A DNA stretch of 64,000 bases from Amblyomma americanum (GCF_052857255.1 NC_135505.1:45400520-45464519), one strand, 5' to 3'. Counted from the stretch's first letter, positions 25,706 to 39,410 are shown. Numbers and translations: made by a program. The notes: a model not told the origin generated them from the letters alone.

Positions 25706-26653
25706 TCCTCATCGATTTATTTATTTATTTAACAAATACTGCAGGCCCTAAGTGGGCCCTAGCAGGAGGGTCGAAAAAATACAGCATTTTGAATATCAAT
25801 TCATCGCGCGAAACATAAGTAAATTGCACTGAGGCATGTCAAATACTAACGATAAAATATGCGTAAACACGAAACACGAATATGAAGTAGACAACAATTT
25901 GTCAATGGAATCAATGAACATGATGACATCAGAAGGCAGCTTGTTCCATTCCTCGATAGTGCGTGGATAAAAAGAATATTTTAAGGCATTAATTTTAGTT
26001 TGATACGGCGTTAAAGAATGTGCATAATGATGTCTTGTGAGACGAGTTGCCAGGTGTTCAAGGTTAACATCGCCACTCATGGCTAGTTAGTTGTTTTTCA
26101 GGAGAAATAGAAATTTTAGTCCCTGGATTTTTCTACGTATTTGCAGTAGTGAGATGGCATTTTCTTTCATTAAAATGGAAAGAGAGTCAAATGTGCGATA
26201 TTTAAAATAAAATGAAGCGCACGACATTCCGCTGTACAGCCTCCATGCCTCAATATAATTTTTGTTATAAGGGTCTCAGACTGTGCAAGCATACTCTAGT
26301 TTGATTCTTATGAGGCTGTAGTATGCTAACTGCTTTATCCCGGAAGGAACGTTTTTAAGTTTGTGGCGAAGAAGTCCAAGTTTTCTGTAGGTGGATGAGC
26401 ACGTATAGGCAATATGACTCTTCCAACTTAGATTTCTAGTTATGGTAACACGAAGGTATTTATATTCTTTAACTTCTATAAGAGGATGCGACGGGAGGGT
26501 GTAAGGAAATGAGTGTACAATTTTTTTGTTGGTGATTTTCATAAACACTGTTTTCGCGGAATTAAGCTGCATATCCCAATTACTGCACCATGTGTCAACT
26601 TTCTGGAGGCTAGAGTTAAGGAGGATTTGGTCTTTAGGGCTCTTAATTTTGGT
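25706..26653 (-). mobile_element. CR1/Jockey-like LINE, 5'-truncated, inserted in copy 1 only
   Basis: On minus, the C-terminal part of a non-LTR reverse transcriptase is readable in two frames (KTVFMKITNKK...VKEYKYLRVTITRNLSW at 26,572-26,276; EEWNKLPSDVI at 26,080-25,796). The 3' end carries an (AAAT)n tail (TTTATTTATTTATTT on plus near 25,716). The duplicate segment near 37,165 lacks it, so insertion followed the duplication. Confidence 0.8.
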
Positions 26654-26849
26654 TTCGGATATATGGGTTAAGTAAAAACCCTGGTGCTAAACCTCTGTTG
26701 AAGACGACTTGCTAGGCTAGTTGGTTTTTATCCTTGAATTCTGCACAGCACAACAATAGAAAATATGGACGGCCAGAAAGTAATTACAACACGGCCGTTG
26801 AAATAACCTTGTCTCCTAAGATGTTTCCTTTTCAGTGAATTGTGGTGAG

Positions 26850-29330
26850 TCCAGTCTCACCGATGTACACCTTGCCACATGTGAGAGGGATCTCGTTGAA
26901 AACTCCGGTGGCACATCTTACGTAGGGCTTCAAGCGTGTCTTTCCACATCCGGATGTTGCTTTAGCATCGCTGCTAAACTTGGGTCACCTTTTGGCCAAT
27001 TTGCAGGGGGCAGAGAAGACCATGAGAAGTCCGTACTTGTTGCCAACTGGTTTTAGAATTGTGGGACACCGTGTAAATGTACGGCATAATCACTGGCTAG
27101 GCTTCGCCTAAATTTCCTTTCCGGCGTTACCCCTTTCGCTTACCCTTAAACTTCTGCAGCAGTGCTTGAAACACGGATTCCAAGACGTGGCCAGGGAACC
27201 CTGCTTTACGTAGTCTACCTCACCCTCGAAGCTCGCCCCATCATGCAAGAGCACGACTTGGGTAGCACTGATTTCATAGAAACGGTGGCAAATTCCCTGT
27301 GAACAGTTGCAGACTGAGAAGAATCAAATGGCAGAAAATCCTTCTTGGCATTGGGAAGGTAGCACCAGCAAACACGTCTCTCTCTCAGCTTAATATTAAG
27401 GCACAAAAACCGATGGAAGTGCTGTTCAGGAAGCTTGTAAATGAAAGAGAGCGCTTTCTCATATTGTGCGAGCATTTAAAAACTTTCCATGGCAGTGTCC
27501 TCATAGCGGCCTGTGACATGTCGCTTGAAAATTACTAAACAAATCTTGAACATATCTCAATTTCTTTATGACAGTTCCGTCGTCAATGAGTGATGTCAAA
27601 TTGTTGTCAATCGATAAGAGAAAAATGTTAAATATTTGTAAACCTGGCGCGAAACGTGAACCGATGAAATAGCCAGGCTTTCTAGGAACCGCCGGTTGTC
27701 AAACTGGATGAAGGTGGACTTAATATAAAAGTTTAAACGAGACATAGAATTCTCAACGCTCACCCCTGCCTAGTATTTAAAGGCAATAGTCCCGCTTGCT
27801 TCCATACATTGCGGAACAGAAATGAACAGTTCGCTATGGGGCACAGAATAAAAAAAGATCTACATCTTCTCTAGAGAAGGCGTAAAAGACCTCCTTTTCT
27901 CTCTCCAGCACGCCGGCGACATGGAAAGAATTTTTCATAGTAAAAAGGTCAGAAACGTGCAAATCCTTCAGGTGCTTAAGCAAAACGAGGCTGATGTGTT
28001 GCTGCCAGGTATCTTTCTCACCAACAATCAGCCTAAACGGCGCATCTGGTTTTTGGGTCTTAACCGCAATGAAGATTGACAAGGCATTCAAATCAGGTTT
28101 CAAACCAGATCTAGTCAGACTCTGCAGCTCCAGTGATTTGCACAAAGCATCATCCTTGCCCTTTATTTTGGTGACGTACGGTTTGATTTGCACAAAATTC
28201 TTCGGAATAGGTTGCAATGCTTTCTCGTTGTAAAGGCCTGAAGCCATAACAACGGAGTTCCCTACTTTCTCCGCTTACCAGGCCATTCTCCTTGCAATAT
28301 GCGATCACCTTGTAAGCCAATGCTTTTCGTCGCGGAACGGGTTTCTTCCGAACTGATGTCCTTGCCAAACTGTCTACGGGGTGGAGAACGCACCTTTCTT
28401 CATTTTCTTTGTCTGCTTCTCTTACGACGTGGCTCTTTTTTATTCGAAATGTGTTCCATGAGGCATAAGTTCAAAAAAGGGGAAGAAATTCGGGAGATTG
28501 AAAGTTAAAAGAAACAGTGAAAACCCGTTCGCTGAGGTAGGCGCAGAAGTTGCTGATGAAGCGATTATTTATAGTCCACTTCACATAGTCACGTCGGGGT
28601 GTTAAAGCCATTAGCTCGTGTGCCGGTACGGTTGGCTCAAAGCTGTAGTTTGGTCCATTTTCCAAGCCATCTGCAATGACTTTTGGCACGTTAACGTTGC
28701 CTAGAACCTCCGGTCCGTCTGCTTCTTCCTAGGACGCTTTGCACCGGTGTGTTATGTTTTATTCAGTACGCACCTCCATTATGTCCCCGTAGTCTGGGCC
28801 GTTGGTCTTCTTAAGGATTACAGGCTATTCTTAGCTAGCTATTCCACGTCTTCACTTAAGCACATCAAGTTTTACCAGTTTAAAATAATCACACTTGCCT
28901 CTAAATTTTCGCCCTTAAAGCTTTGCTCACTCACCTTGCATGTCCCAAGGAAAGTTTAAACCATCCAAAAAGGGCACTCGCTTCGGCTGCTACTAGTCTT
29001 TTCTTGAGAAAAAAGGCGATGAACCCTGTTCTGCAAGAGGAAAAGGCGATTGCGCTCGCGATCTTCAAAGGTTCGGCCATAACAGACGATACACAATAGA
29101 AAGAGCTCATTGTAGAAGAAAGTTCGTTTAACAGTACCTCTTTCTGGGCTAGCTGTTGGAACATTGTCTACCAAAGGTAAAATGAGCGAAAATTTTGACA
29201 AAAACCACACAGAAAGACGGACAGGGCGGGCGCTGACTCCAACTGTGTTTATTGAAAGCCACATGTTGCATATATATAGCCTGAAGAAGGTGAACGCATG
29301 CGCATTTCTCACAAGTTAAAAAAAGACACC
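26850..29330 (-). mobile_element. Penelope-like element (RT + GIY-YIG), inactivated
   Basis: In minus order: an N-terminal region with YSFEPTVPAHELMAL (28.69-28.5 kb), then the RT core with FVQIKPYVTKIKGKDDALCK and PFRLIVGEKDTWQQHIS (28,247-27,834). Motif A follows (DVDLFYSVPH, about 27,868-27,839), then a motif-C remnant RYVQDLF near 27,550, where YVDD is expected. A GIY-YIG nuclease start, IPLTCGKVYIGETG, is at about 26,895-26,850. The order RT then GIY-YIG defines Penelope-like elements. The changed motif C, several stops and the cut-off nuclease show it is dead. It sits exactly between the two duplicated segments. Confidence 0.82.
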
Positions 29331-29669
29331 AGAAAACAGCACACAGACGAAAACTAATCATTGCCGCGTATTTTTAGAAATCTTTGTTCACTTGCTCGCA
29401 GGGAGATAGAAGTGGTGTTCACGCACGTGTCACATCTCTCATTAATAAAAAGTGCCTCTGCCTGTTGGCGACCCAATCTATTTTTACATCTAGATATAAT
29501 TTTAATCTCCACAAGTCATGGTTCACAGTTCATTTAGTTTTTATCCATGCAAGAGTGGCAAGGGGAGGTATGATTTCGAACGATTCTGATACGTTCCCTA
29601 ACGACCTTTTATGTTCCATTTCCGTCTTTCTGTGTGCTTTGTGTCAAATTTAGCGCTGTTTTTTCCATT
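29331..29669. other. Short unassigned spacer
   Basis: No gene or repeat recognised. It joins the 5' side of the Penelope-like element to duplication copy 2. Confidence 0.4.
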
Positions 29670-32600
29670 GTTAGACTGTACTGGCAGTCAACTTCAATGC
29701 CAATGAATGCCAGAAGCAGGCAGTAGGCTACTATTTTCTTGGCTATGGGGGTAGCACGAGGGAGTTAGTCGATATCACTGAGAGAAATTTTTTCGGAACC
29801 ATTAACATCTTGGTCAGGAAACAAGAGGACAGGAAGTGGACGTGGAAGAGCGCCAATGGTGAGACTAGAATTCACATAGAAGTCATATTACGCTTTCACG
29901 CGGGCATCGCGCAGGACGTGGATGTCCTCGGAAAGACACGTTGTAGCGATGGTAAAATCAGAATGGTAAAGTCTTGACTTGAAGAGGAAACGGAAGAAAC
30001 TAGTGAGGTGGAAGCCCAATACGGAGATAGCGATAAGGAAACTAGAATTGCGGGGCTCGCTGCAGAACACATACTTGGCTTCATCTGAGCACGAAGACCC
30101 TAATACTCAAGCTATGAACGATAATCTCCCGGCTCTGCCAGGAAACAGAAGATCGGGTTGAGAAATGTCAGAATATGGAAGCGTCTAAAGCCACATACAT
30201 AATAGAACTGGCAGAGCTATCAAAGCTATCATTAAGCTCACGATAGAAGCAAGATCAGTATAGACTTGTGAATTCTCTTAAGAACAGAGGTAATATGAAA
30301 GCGGCTAATTGGAAATAAGGCATAGGCAAAAACAAATGTTTGCGGAAAAAGGCAAAGGGGAGAATGTCATTAGCAAAATGGATAATAGAGTCGAAGTAGC
30401 AGAAGAATCTTACACAAATTTATACAGTAGCCAATGTACCCAGGACGTTTATGACCCAGGCAGTAGCACACAGCAGTAGGACATCCACTAGTAAAGAAAA
30501 AGAGGATTAAGAAAGCCTTAGGAGTAATGAAAAAAACGGAAAGCAGTAGGTGATGACCAGGTAACAGCAGATCTGTGAAAGACAATACGAAGACTGTGCT
30601 AGACCAACTAGGAAACCTGTATATGCAATACCCGAAGACCTCTAGCGTACCTGTAAATTGGACGAACGCTAACAGAATCTTCATCCACAATAACGAGAAG
30701 GTCAGTTACTTCAAAAATTACAGGCCGATAAGCTTACTGTCTGTTAGCTATAAACTCTTTACTCAGGCAAACGCTGAGTCTGGACAAAAAGAAACACTCC
30801 AGTCAACCAACATATCAGGCAGGCTTTCTCAACGGCTGCCCGCCAGTAGACCATACTCATAGTTTTGAAAAGGTGATAGAGAAACTTCCAGAATATGACC
30901 AACACATGTATGTAGCTTTCATAGGCAGCAAAAAAGCATTTAACTGAGTCAAAACCTCAGCAGGCAAGCAAGAATTGTAGCTTGCAAGATTGGCAGATCG
31001 GGCTAGTTGGTAATTCATTATGCGATACAGCGCAAACAGAGACAAGGACGATAAAAGTCACAACACCACAGCGCTGTGGGGCATTAAAACTCATTACATG
31101 GTGAAGGAAGAAACATGGGAACGATAAGACAGAGCATAGGCATTTTGCAGAAAGAATAACAAGGAAAAAAGGGTAATTAAAAGAACTAAAGCAGTGCGAT
31201 GGAGAATTTAAAATGCAGGGCCAAAAGGGCGAATAAGAAGAGGCTGCTCATAACATGGCGGCCAACAAGCCTGAAAACTACTACAAGCCAAAAGGTTCTA
31301 AAATCGCTGAAAGTCAAAACAGAACGGACAAATTACTCAGATGACATCTGGCTCAAAAAATCTAGTTCTCGTTTCGTCAGGGCGATCGAGGAAAAGCTGA
31401 CACAATCTTCACCAAGCTTCAAGATGTGCACAGCCTCCATAATTTCGCGGACGGTTTGATGGGAATTTTTATCTAGATCAGTGCATTCGTGTGGTGTTGT
31501 GTCTTTCTTCGTCCTTGTCTATGTTCGCGCTGTATCGCATAAGCAATAATTGCAGATTCAGCGAGTAGAAAAAACCTTATGTAAGGATACTGGAAGATAT
31601 CAATTATGACTGCACAGCCTCAGTAGTTCTGCATAAAGTAAGCAATAAAGTTCCAATGATGAAGGCCGTCAGGCAAGGAGCGACGATCTCGCAAATGCTT
31701 TTCACTGCCTGTTTACAGGAGGTATTCGGAGGCCTGAATCGGGAACAGTTGAGGATAAGCGTTGATATAGAAGAGGCTTAGGGACTTTCAATTCGTTGAA
31801 TGCATTGCCTTGTTAAGTTACGCAGCAAATGATATGTAAAGCATGATCAAAGACTTAGGCATTCAAGCATAACGGTGGGTCCAAAAAGTTATATGCAGAA
31901 AACCCAGGTTATGTTCAACACTCAGGTAGGGAGCTGCGGCTTATAATTATTGGCGAGGTGCTGGCAGCGGCATGAGAATACGCCCACTTAGGGCAGTTAC
32001 TGACCGAAAATCCGGATCGCTGGAAGTGGAAGAACAAGAATGAGGTGTAGTGATTTGGTGAGATTCTCTGAGATCGTGAAGGGAAGTTTGCTGGTATCCC
32101 TAAATGGAAAAGTTTAGAACAGGCGTATATTACCGGTACTCACCTATGGAGCAGAAATATAGAGGATAGCGACAAGGGTTCAACTTAAGTTATGCACAGC
32201 GCAACGAGCTATAGGAATAAAAATGAAAGTTTTAACTGTAAGAAAGAGGAAGGGTGGGTAAGAGAACAACTACCGGTACGTGACATGCTAGTAAAATCTT
32301 GTTTTTTTAATGGTTTCCAACAGGAAATGTAACGCGAAAGAGAGATAACCAATGGTAATTAGGGTAACGGACTAAGTTCGAAGAGAAAGCAAGTGTAACA
32401 GGAGCGGAAGAGATTAATATATTAGAGGGGTTTTGAAAAAAAGACGATGCGCAAAGCTGACAACATAAGAGGCTGACACAGGAAACATGCCCTTTTTTTC
32501 GTCTGTCTTGGACCTGTGCGGTCTTTTTCACGCATCGTGTTTCTCAAAACAATGCACCAGCTAGCATCCCAGAGTCGATTACTAAATTTGCGTGGGTTAT

Positions 32601-32690
32601 GTGGCTGCAGCTAGAACAGGGCAGCGTGAATTTTACTGATGCGTGAGAGGTCTTTGCCCTAAAAGGGTTAGGCTCTTTGCCCTAGAATGA
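29670..32690 (+). mobile_element. RTE-type LINE, decayed (duplication copy 2)
   Basis: Same element as at 18.65 kb. YFKNYRPISLLSVSYKLFTQ is readable near 30.70-30.76 kb. It is interrupted by the insertion at 30.96-31.56 kb and its frame is broken repeatedly. A small tandem repeat of TCTTTGCCCTA lies near 32,650-32,687. Confidence 0.78.
30965..31560. mobile_element. ~600-bp insertion with 31-bp inverted repeats
   Basis: Absent from copy 1. Near its ends, 31,020-31,050 and 31,510-31,540 are inverted copies over 31 bases with two mismatches (ATGCGATACAGCGC...GGACG). The right part (GTGGTGTTGTGTCTTTCTTCGTCC) resembles sequence in inserts at 41.1 and 45.2 kb and at the 5' side of the Penelope-like element. 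It may therefore be a non-autonomous Penelope-related piece. An 86-codon frame inside (31,199-31,459) has no recognised domain. Confidence 0.5.
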
Positions 32691-34226
32691 ATGATACGGA
32701 GAAGTTTAAGATTCACAGGACAGCTTTGTTCACGCTGTTTCGTGTCTCGGAAAACAGTGAAGTCATTATGATGCTGTTATGTCAGTACCACGAATATGTG
32801 TAATATGCTTAGCAGCACAGGTGAGATGTCAGCCAAGGTCTAGGTTAATTACCCTGCAGTTGCCGCGAAAAATAATGACTCGAAAGAGATAACTTGAAAC
32901 TTGTAACTCCTCAAATATGTCTCCCTTTGCGTATGTAATGTCTCTTGGCCTAGAACACAAATCTATTCTTTAAACTCACTGGCCACGAACAATATGCGTA
33001 ATTCTAAAATGATATGTCCGCGGTATATGCCAGTGTGGCTAAGCAGTAGCGGCCCGATCCCAGGACCACTAAGCGTCTACGCTGCTATCCTTTATTCGCT
33101 GATTCGTTCTGAGGAACAGGAGAGGAAAAATACTAAATGTGCTAAGACAACACTTTTTGCTTCGGCACGGAGGTTGCCGGAATTAATAACGTGAGATCTT
33201 GCAGACATGAAAGGTGGTGCCCCTAGATTGGAAACAGCATGTAAAGAAGCAAAAACCGATAACACTAAAGAGCTTTTTCTTCTCGCAGCTGTCTTAATAG
33301 CCGCAAACACAAATTCGCCAATTCAGTCTCAGGTGCAACTTCATTCTGGCCGAGATGGCTAATGCACTGATTTTTTAACTATTTCTGTAGGAGCGTAGCA
33401 CCAATGAGATGTTTGTAGCTGGTCGTGAGTGTTAGCCATGTGACTGTTTAAAATTAAGGAAACGCAGTTATGCTCAGTGCTGTGGTTCAAAGAATTTAGG
33501 CCGTCCCAGAGAGAATGTGCTGCGGCGCACAGAAATTACGACACTCAGTTGCGCATATTCCTGGTGACATTACCCGTCTTATTCCTCGGGGGAATCAAGC
33601 AGCGACGAGCCCTGCAGCGACGACAGTAGACAGTGGGCAGGAGCGCCTCGAATTTTCTAAATCTTTTGGCCGGGGCAGCTAGCACGCCAAACGTTTTGAA
33701 CCCCGCCGGTGGTGCCAACCACGTTCTGGAAAGTGTAAAATGTGGTGCGGCTATCACTACCATCCAGCCAACGATTTGTGATTCACGCCTGGTATCGTTC
33801 AACACTGGAATTACAAAATCGGAGGAGCCGTCTCTATCTGTTAAACTGCTTATTTTATAAAGTATAGTTTCTCCTTTGTGGAAATAGCATCTTTAACCAG
33901 AGGCTGTCTTCTCGAATTAATCAGTACTGAGATAGGGTTTATGTGTGCGAGCTATTGTGAGCTTCATTTCATAGCACCATGTTTTCGGCACAAATTTATT
34001 ACCTTACGATTCCATTGTCAGGACACGCTTCAATGCGAGGCCAACAGCCCTCTTATATTACTGCTGAAAACGCCTGTTTCTGAGAACAGGCAACTGCGAG
34101 AAATCAGCTGGTGTATGAATAGCCGGACTGGGAATGTAAGAAGTTACTTTCTTGGTGCGTTTTGCAATCAGATTGTCTGGTGAAGTGAACAGATTAAGTA
34201 GACTGTGCTCTTAGACTTACGGTCTT

Positions 34227-34770
34227 CCGCGTCCTGGTTTTCTATTTTAAAGCGAAAGCCTTTTGTGGCTCATACTCACGGTAGAGATCCTGTGCGTCCG
34301 TTACATCCTAGAACACCCTCCCCCCACAGCCGCGCACACCTTCCTCGCCCTCCGGCGAGAGGTGGCGGCACCGAAGCGCATGCGCAGCTGACCATAGGAG
34401 CAGTGACGTAATCTGCGAGTACGCGCAGCGTTGGCGCTCTTTGGCCGGACGTGTCGTTGCAGTCGAGTGAGTGAGTTGGATGGCTTTCAAGCGGCCCAGT
34501 GATTCCGCAGAAAGCGGTTCGGACAAGCCCAGGAAGGCGGATTCCCCCAACACCAAAGGGCGGCACATCAATGAACGAATGCGTCAACGGGCTCGAGGCT
34601 TCTGCTGGTATTAAGGCGAGAGAGGCCTGGCCATTCGACTGTGTGCGCCACGCACAGTCATGAAAATAGGCAGTGGAGGGCCCTCAGGCTTTTGCCGAAC
34701 ACAATTTAGAATTTCCAAAGTGTTCTCCTAATTTTTCTGTTTCTATTTGATGTTTTTTCTATTTTGCCAC
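34227..34770 (+). mobile_element. Non-autonomous repeat with AAAGCGAAAGCC start (copy 2)
   Basis: Counterpart of 22,733-23,260. The C run is only five to six bases here. The short frame starts MAFKRPSDSAESGSDKPRK and ends at the same codon position, with changes clustered where copy 1 reads KLPK. Confidence 0.55.
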
Positions 34771-35730
34771 ATCTCGCTCGGGAGAATTTGCGCTAATTAA
34801 TTTAGTTTTCTTTAGGCGGTTGTGATGACTCACTTATGAATTCGTGCTTTAAATAAGCAGCCCTGACAGGTCAGTTACTTTTGCTTTGGTAGCCTGCATA
34901 GCTCGCTAAGAGTTTAGCGTGACTTTACCCTGCTCCATAACAAACAATTTGACTGACTTCTCTCCACGCATTGGATAATCATATGGCGCACTCGCTACCA
35001 CGGTTTGCCGACGCGCCCTCGGTTTCGGCGCCAAGTTTCCTTTGTTGGCAATCGCCGCTCGCTTGGGAGACGTCGCTGCGTACGCCTCTCCTGTTATCCA
35101 GAGACTCTACTTTCTGCCTCCACCGATAGGGATTGGTTTGTGCTCACGCGTATCGTCGACAAGCGGTTCTTCTGCTAGCTTGGCTAGCTGCAGTCGCTAG
35201 AGGCTTCACACGGTGGCCACCGAGGAACACGCCGCCACTTTCTGCTAATGGCACTCATACTAAATATGCAGCAGAAATGCTAAGCATAAATACCCCCGAA
35301 AGGATAACATTGAGCAGCCTTCGTCGTAGCTCACTCGATAGCTCACTGGACGTGATATTCGGAAGTCGTCGGTTCGGATCTGCCCGGTGACATGTGGCTG
35401 TTTTTCTTCGCATTTCTAATCAATTATCTTTAAATAATTAGCCCATTATTATTTCGTTGATGAACGCCACAAATGAGGTAAACTATCTGATATGCTTCTT
35501 GGTTTCGGTGACAGTTGGCTTTCGTCATGTATGTCATAAAGATCCCCTCTTTTCTCTTTCCTTGACATATCGAACTAGTCGGTTGTTGATCATGAACGGA
35601 AACCTCGCGAACTTCACAATCATACAGGAAGAGAAAACGAAACATTGCGCTGTTTTGTCTCGAGACCGCGCCAGTTTTTTGTATTCCCTGTCTGTGTCCT
35701 AGTGAGGTTCGCGAATTTTACTCCGTGAAA

Positions 35731-35787
35731 AACATGATGCTTCTCACAGCAGTAACGGAGTTGAAGGACCGCCTCAGCGCATTGGAG
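35731..35787 (+). pseudogene. Micro-exon A3 (degenerate paralogue of A1)
   Basis: Duplicate of A2, encoding NMMLLTAVTELKDRLSALE. The acceptor AG is lost (GTGAAA) and the donor reads GCAGGT. With neither canonical signal, it is probably not spliced. Confidence 0.4.
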
Positions 35788-36591
35788 GCAGGTTGCCCAT
35801 AATGGATGAGAGAAAACTAAATGTTGCGAACGAAAGCTTTGTGGCCTACGACAATAAATGAAATACCATTTTGAACGCTGGGCTCTTATTGCTTAACATT
35901 CAGCGATCCTTAATCAATAACTGTCAGAATTTATCCCGGAATTACAAAATATATTTTTTACTCGAGTGAAACAAAAGATGTTCTTGTTAATGGTGGAAAC
36001 TCTTTACTTATTACAAATACCACTGAGGATTTCGTTCTCATTTAGTTGCCGTAGCAAGTAATGTCATTGATATCACTTTGCCCGAGGCACGAATCATGAG
36101 TTTACAGTACTTTCGATGTATCGAGAACTGGACGATAAGGCCGTACTGAAAGTTAAAATATATATATACCCTGTGCACAACATTTGTTGTTTTTTTAATG
36201 GCAATTGAAAACAAAACATTCAACTAAATAAATATTGCTATCACACTAAGGTCTTACGTTTATCCTCCCTCACCCGATAAAGCTGCAGACCAAATGCTTG
36301 AATGAGCTGTCAGGGGAAATTCCGGCCGCAACGATGTAGTCAAGCGTTTTAGAGGAACCTGAGAATCTATATTTTGTCGAAGCGCAATGTTTACGGTCTT
36401 CTCAGTTCAAGCTTGACTCGAGCTTTTCTTTTAATTGAATTATTCAGGGTGAATAACAGATGTTCGCTATGTCATTCTAGGGTTATAAAATGAAGACGCT
36501 TCAATAATTCATTACTTTTGAAATTTATTATATTGTTTGACGACAAAAATCTGCTTAAATAATATTTTGTTTTATATGTGTATAATTCCAG

Positions 36592-36657
36592 GTGGCTGAA
36601 GAGGGACACCGTCCAGTAATGGAGGCTGTTTCCGAAGAGGTCAGGGGTGCTTTTGTA
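36592..36657 (+). CDS. Candidate micro-exon B2, coiled-coil peptide
   Basis: 66 nt, phase 0-0, with the ATAATTCCAG acceptor and GTAAGT donor both retained. It starts VAEEGHRPVMEAVSEEVR. Relative to B1 there are four amino-acid changes (K/E, S/G, V/A, I/F). Confidence 0.5.
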
Positions 36658-37223
36658 GTAAGTAGGCATTTTTTCTGCTGGTTATATACTTTCAGTTAAG
36701 GCATCGCGTTTGAAAACAGTTTTATGTGAATTATAATGATATCAATGAAAAGCTCTCCTGATAGTTTTGCCGCTTTATAGTCAGGATTGCATAGAAAGGG
36801 TGACGGAAGGAAACACTAATCATAAGGCATTTTTTAACCCTGGAGCTAAACAAGAAAAAGTGGATTCTTTGCAAAATGCAGTAACCATTTACGGAACGGG
36901 ATGTGCTTGAACCTGCTATGCCGCACAGGATGTGGAAAGATCCACAAGCTCTCAAGATGTGTTTACAGAAGGCAAAAGGCTCTCATATGATTACTAATTA
37001 TAGAATCTCCTAACGATTCAAGGTATGCGCTGCTCTGTCTGCTCAATCAGCAAAAATTACTCACTCCATAAACGCTAAATAAAAATTTTATTCAAATTAG
37101 AGCACCAAACTGCGTGAAACCACAGTCACTTAAGTGCCTGCGGCAGAATCTTTTGTTTGGTCTTCATTTTGCTTCAAAAATATATGAGTTAAGTAGAAAC
37201 CCATATGCTGGAACTCAGTTGAA

Positions 37224-37745
37224 GACGAATTGCGACACTAGTGGGATTTGAAGCGAAATGCTTCACTAGGCTTGTCAACACCGGGCTTCGCGTGAGGCAC
37301 ACTGCAGGTTTGCCACAGCTGCGCATGCGCGAAACCGAGTGACATCACGCGGAGCGCAGGTGGCCGCTGCTGCCGCAGACGTCGTTTCCACCGCGCTCTG
37401 CCTCTCTCGTCTGACCTTTCACCATGGAAGAAGGAGAAGGAGACCCAGAAGTGGTAGCGTGGGAGTTGGCTCAAAAGCAGGGAAGATATGAAAAGTGCAA
37501 GGCTAGACAAGCGGCTGGAACGCGAGAATCACGAGAGGCACGCCTTGCTAAACGGCGGCAAAAGGATCAAAAAGCAGACAAAACAAGTGAGCCGACGGCA
37601 TTCATAGAGTTCATTGGCGCTCACAACTTTGCAAACTCCGTTCATTTTGACGAAATGAAAGGCGCAAAACCGGCTCCGTAGGTCGGTGGAGACCTCAATC
37701 TCGCTTTTCGATTTTTTACCCTGTATTAACTGCGCTAATCAATAT
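37224..37745 (+). mobile_element. ~520-bp insertion with basic ORF, related to the AAAGCGAAAGCC family
   Basis: Absent at the corresponding point of copy 1 (about 26,720). It begins GGGATTTGAAGCGAAATGC and contains the GCGCATGCGCGAA and GTGACATCACG blocks seen in the related repeats. A frame from 37,424 encodes 85 residues: MEEGEGDPEVVAWELAQK, then a basic R-E-A-R-L-A-K-R-R stretch. That arginine/glutamate pattern is common at the start of transposon-encoded proteins in ticks and other animals. The element type is not settled. Confidence 0.5.
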
Positions 37746-38032
37746 TATTTATTTATCCTTCAATTCTGCACAGCACACCAATACAAAATATGGACGGACA
37801 GAAAGTAATTACAACTGCGGCCGTTAAAATGACTTTGTTTCCTTACATGTTTCCTTTTCAGTGCGTTGTGGGGAGTTTGTCGAGAGTTTCTGACATACTT
37901 GAGACTCCATGTTGGCTACGGAAGGCGAATCCTTTGTCCGGCTGTGTTTGAAAAGCCTAACACTTGGCGTGCTATAATAGCCAAGTGTCAAACGAGCCTT
38001 TCTGAAAATATTCTCGCCCGTTAATATACATC

Positions 38033-39410
<1,378 letters not shown>

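Larger units (their letters stand above)
18650..26850. repeat. Segmental duplication, copy 1
   Basis: This segment aligns in the same orientation with 29,670-37,880. Shared landmarks in order are an RTE LINE, an AAAGCGAAAGCC-type repeat with a short frame (22.7 kb), exon candidates A and B, and the ATATGGACGG...AAAGTAATTACAAC block near the right end. Identity varies: about 80% in the LINE, visibly above 95% over 22.56-23.9 kb, about 85-90% around exon B. Copy 1 alone contains a LINE inserted at about 25,706-26,653. The left boundary lies within the LINE, and the right boundary is at the Penelope-like element. Confidence 0.88.
29670..37880. repeat. Segmental duplication, copy 2
   Basis: Direct-orientation partner of 18,650-26,850. 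Offsets of corresponding points drift between about 11.0 and 11.5 kb because of insertions private to each copy: about 600 bp at 30.96-31.56 kb and about 520 bp at 37.22-37.74 kb here, and the LINE at 25.7 kb in copy 1. Confidence 0.88.

Noticed and set aside
37424..37681. 85-codon ORF as a host gene
   Set aside because: It lies wholly inside a 520-bp insertion absent from the other duplication copy, so a transposon origin is more likely.
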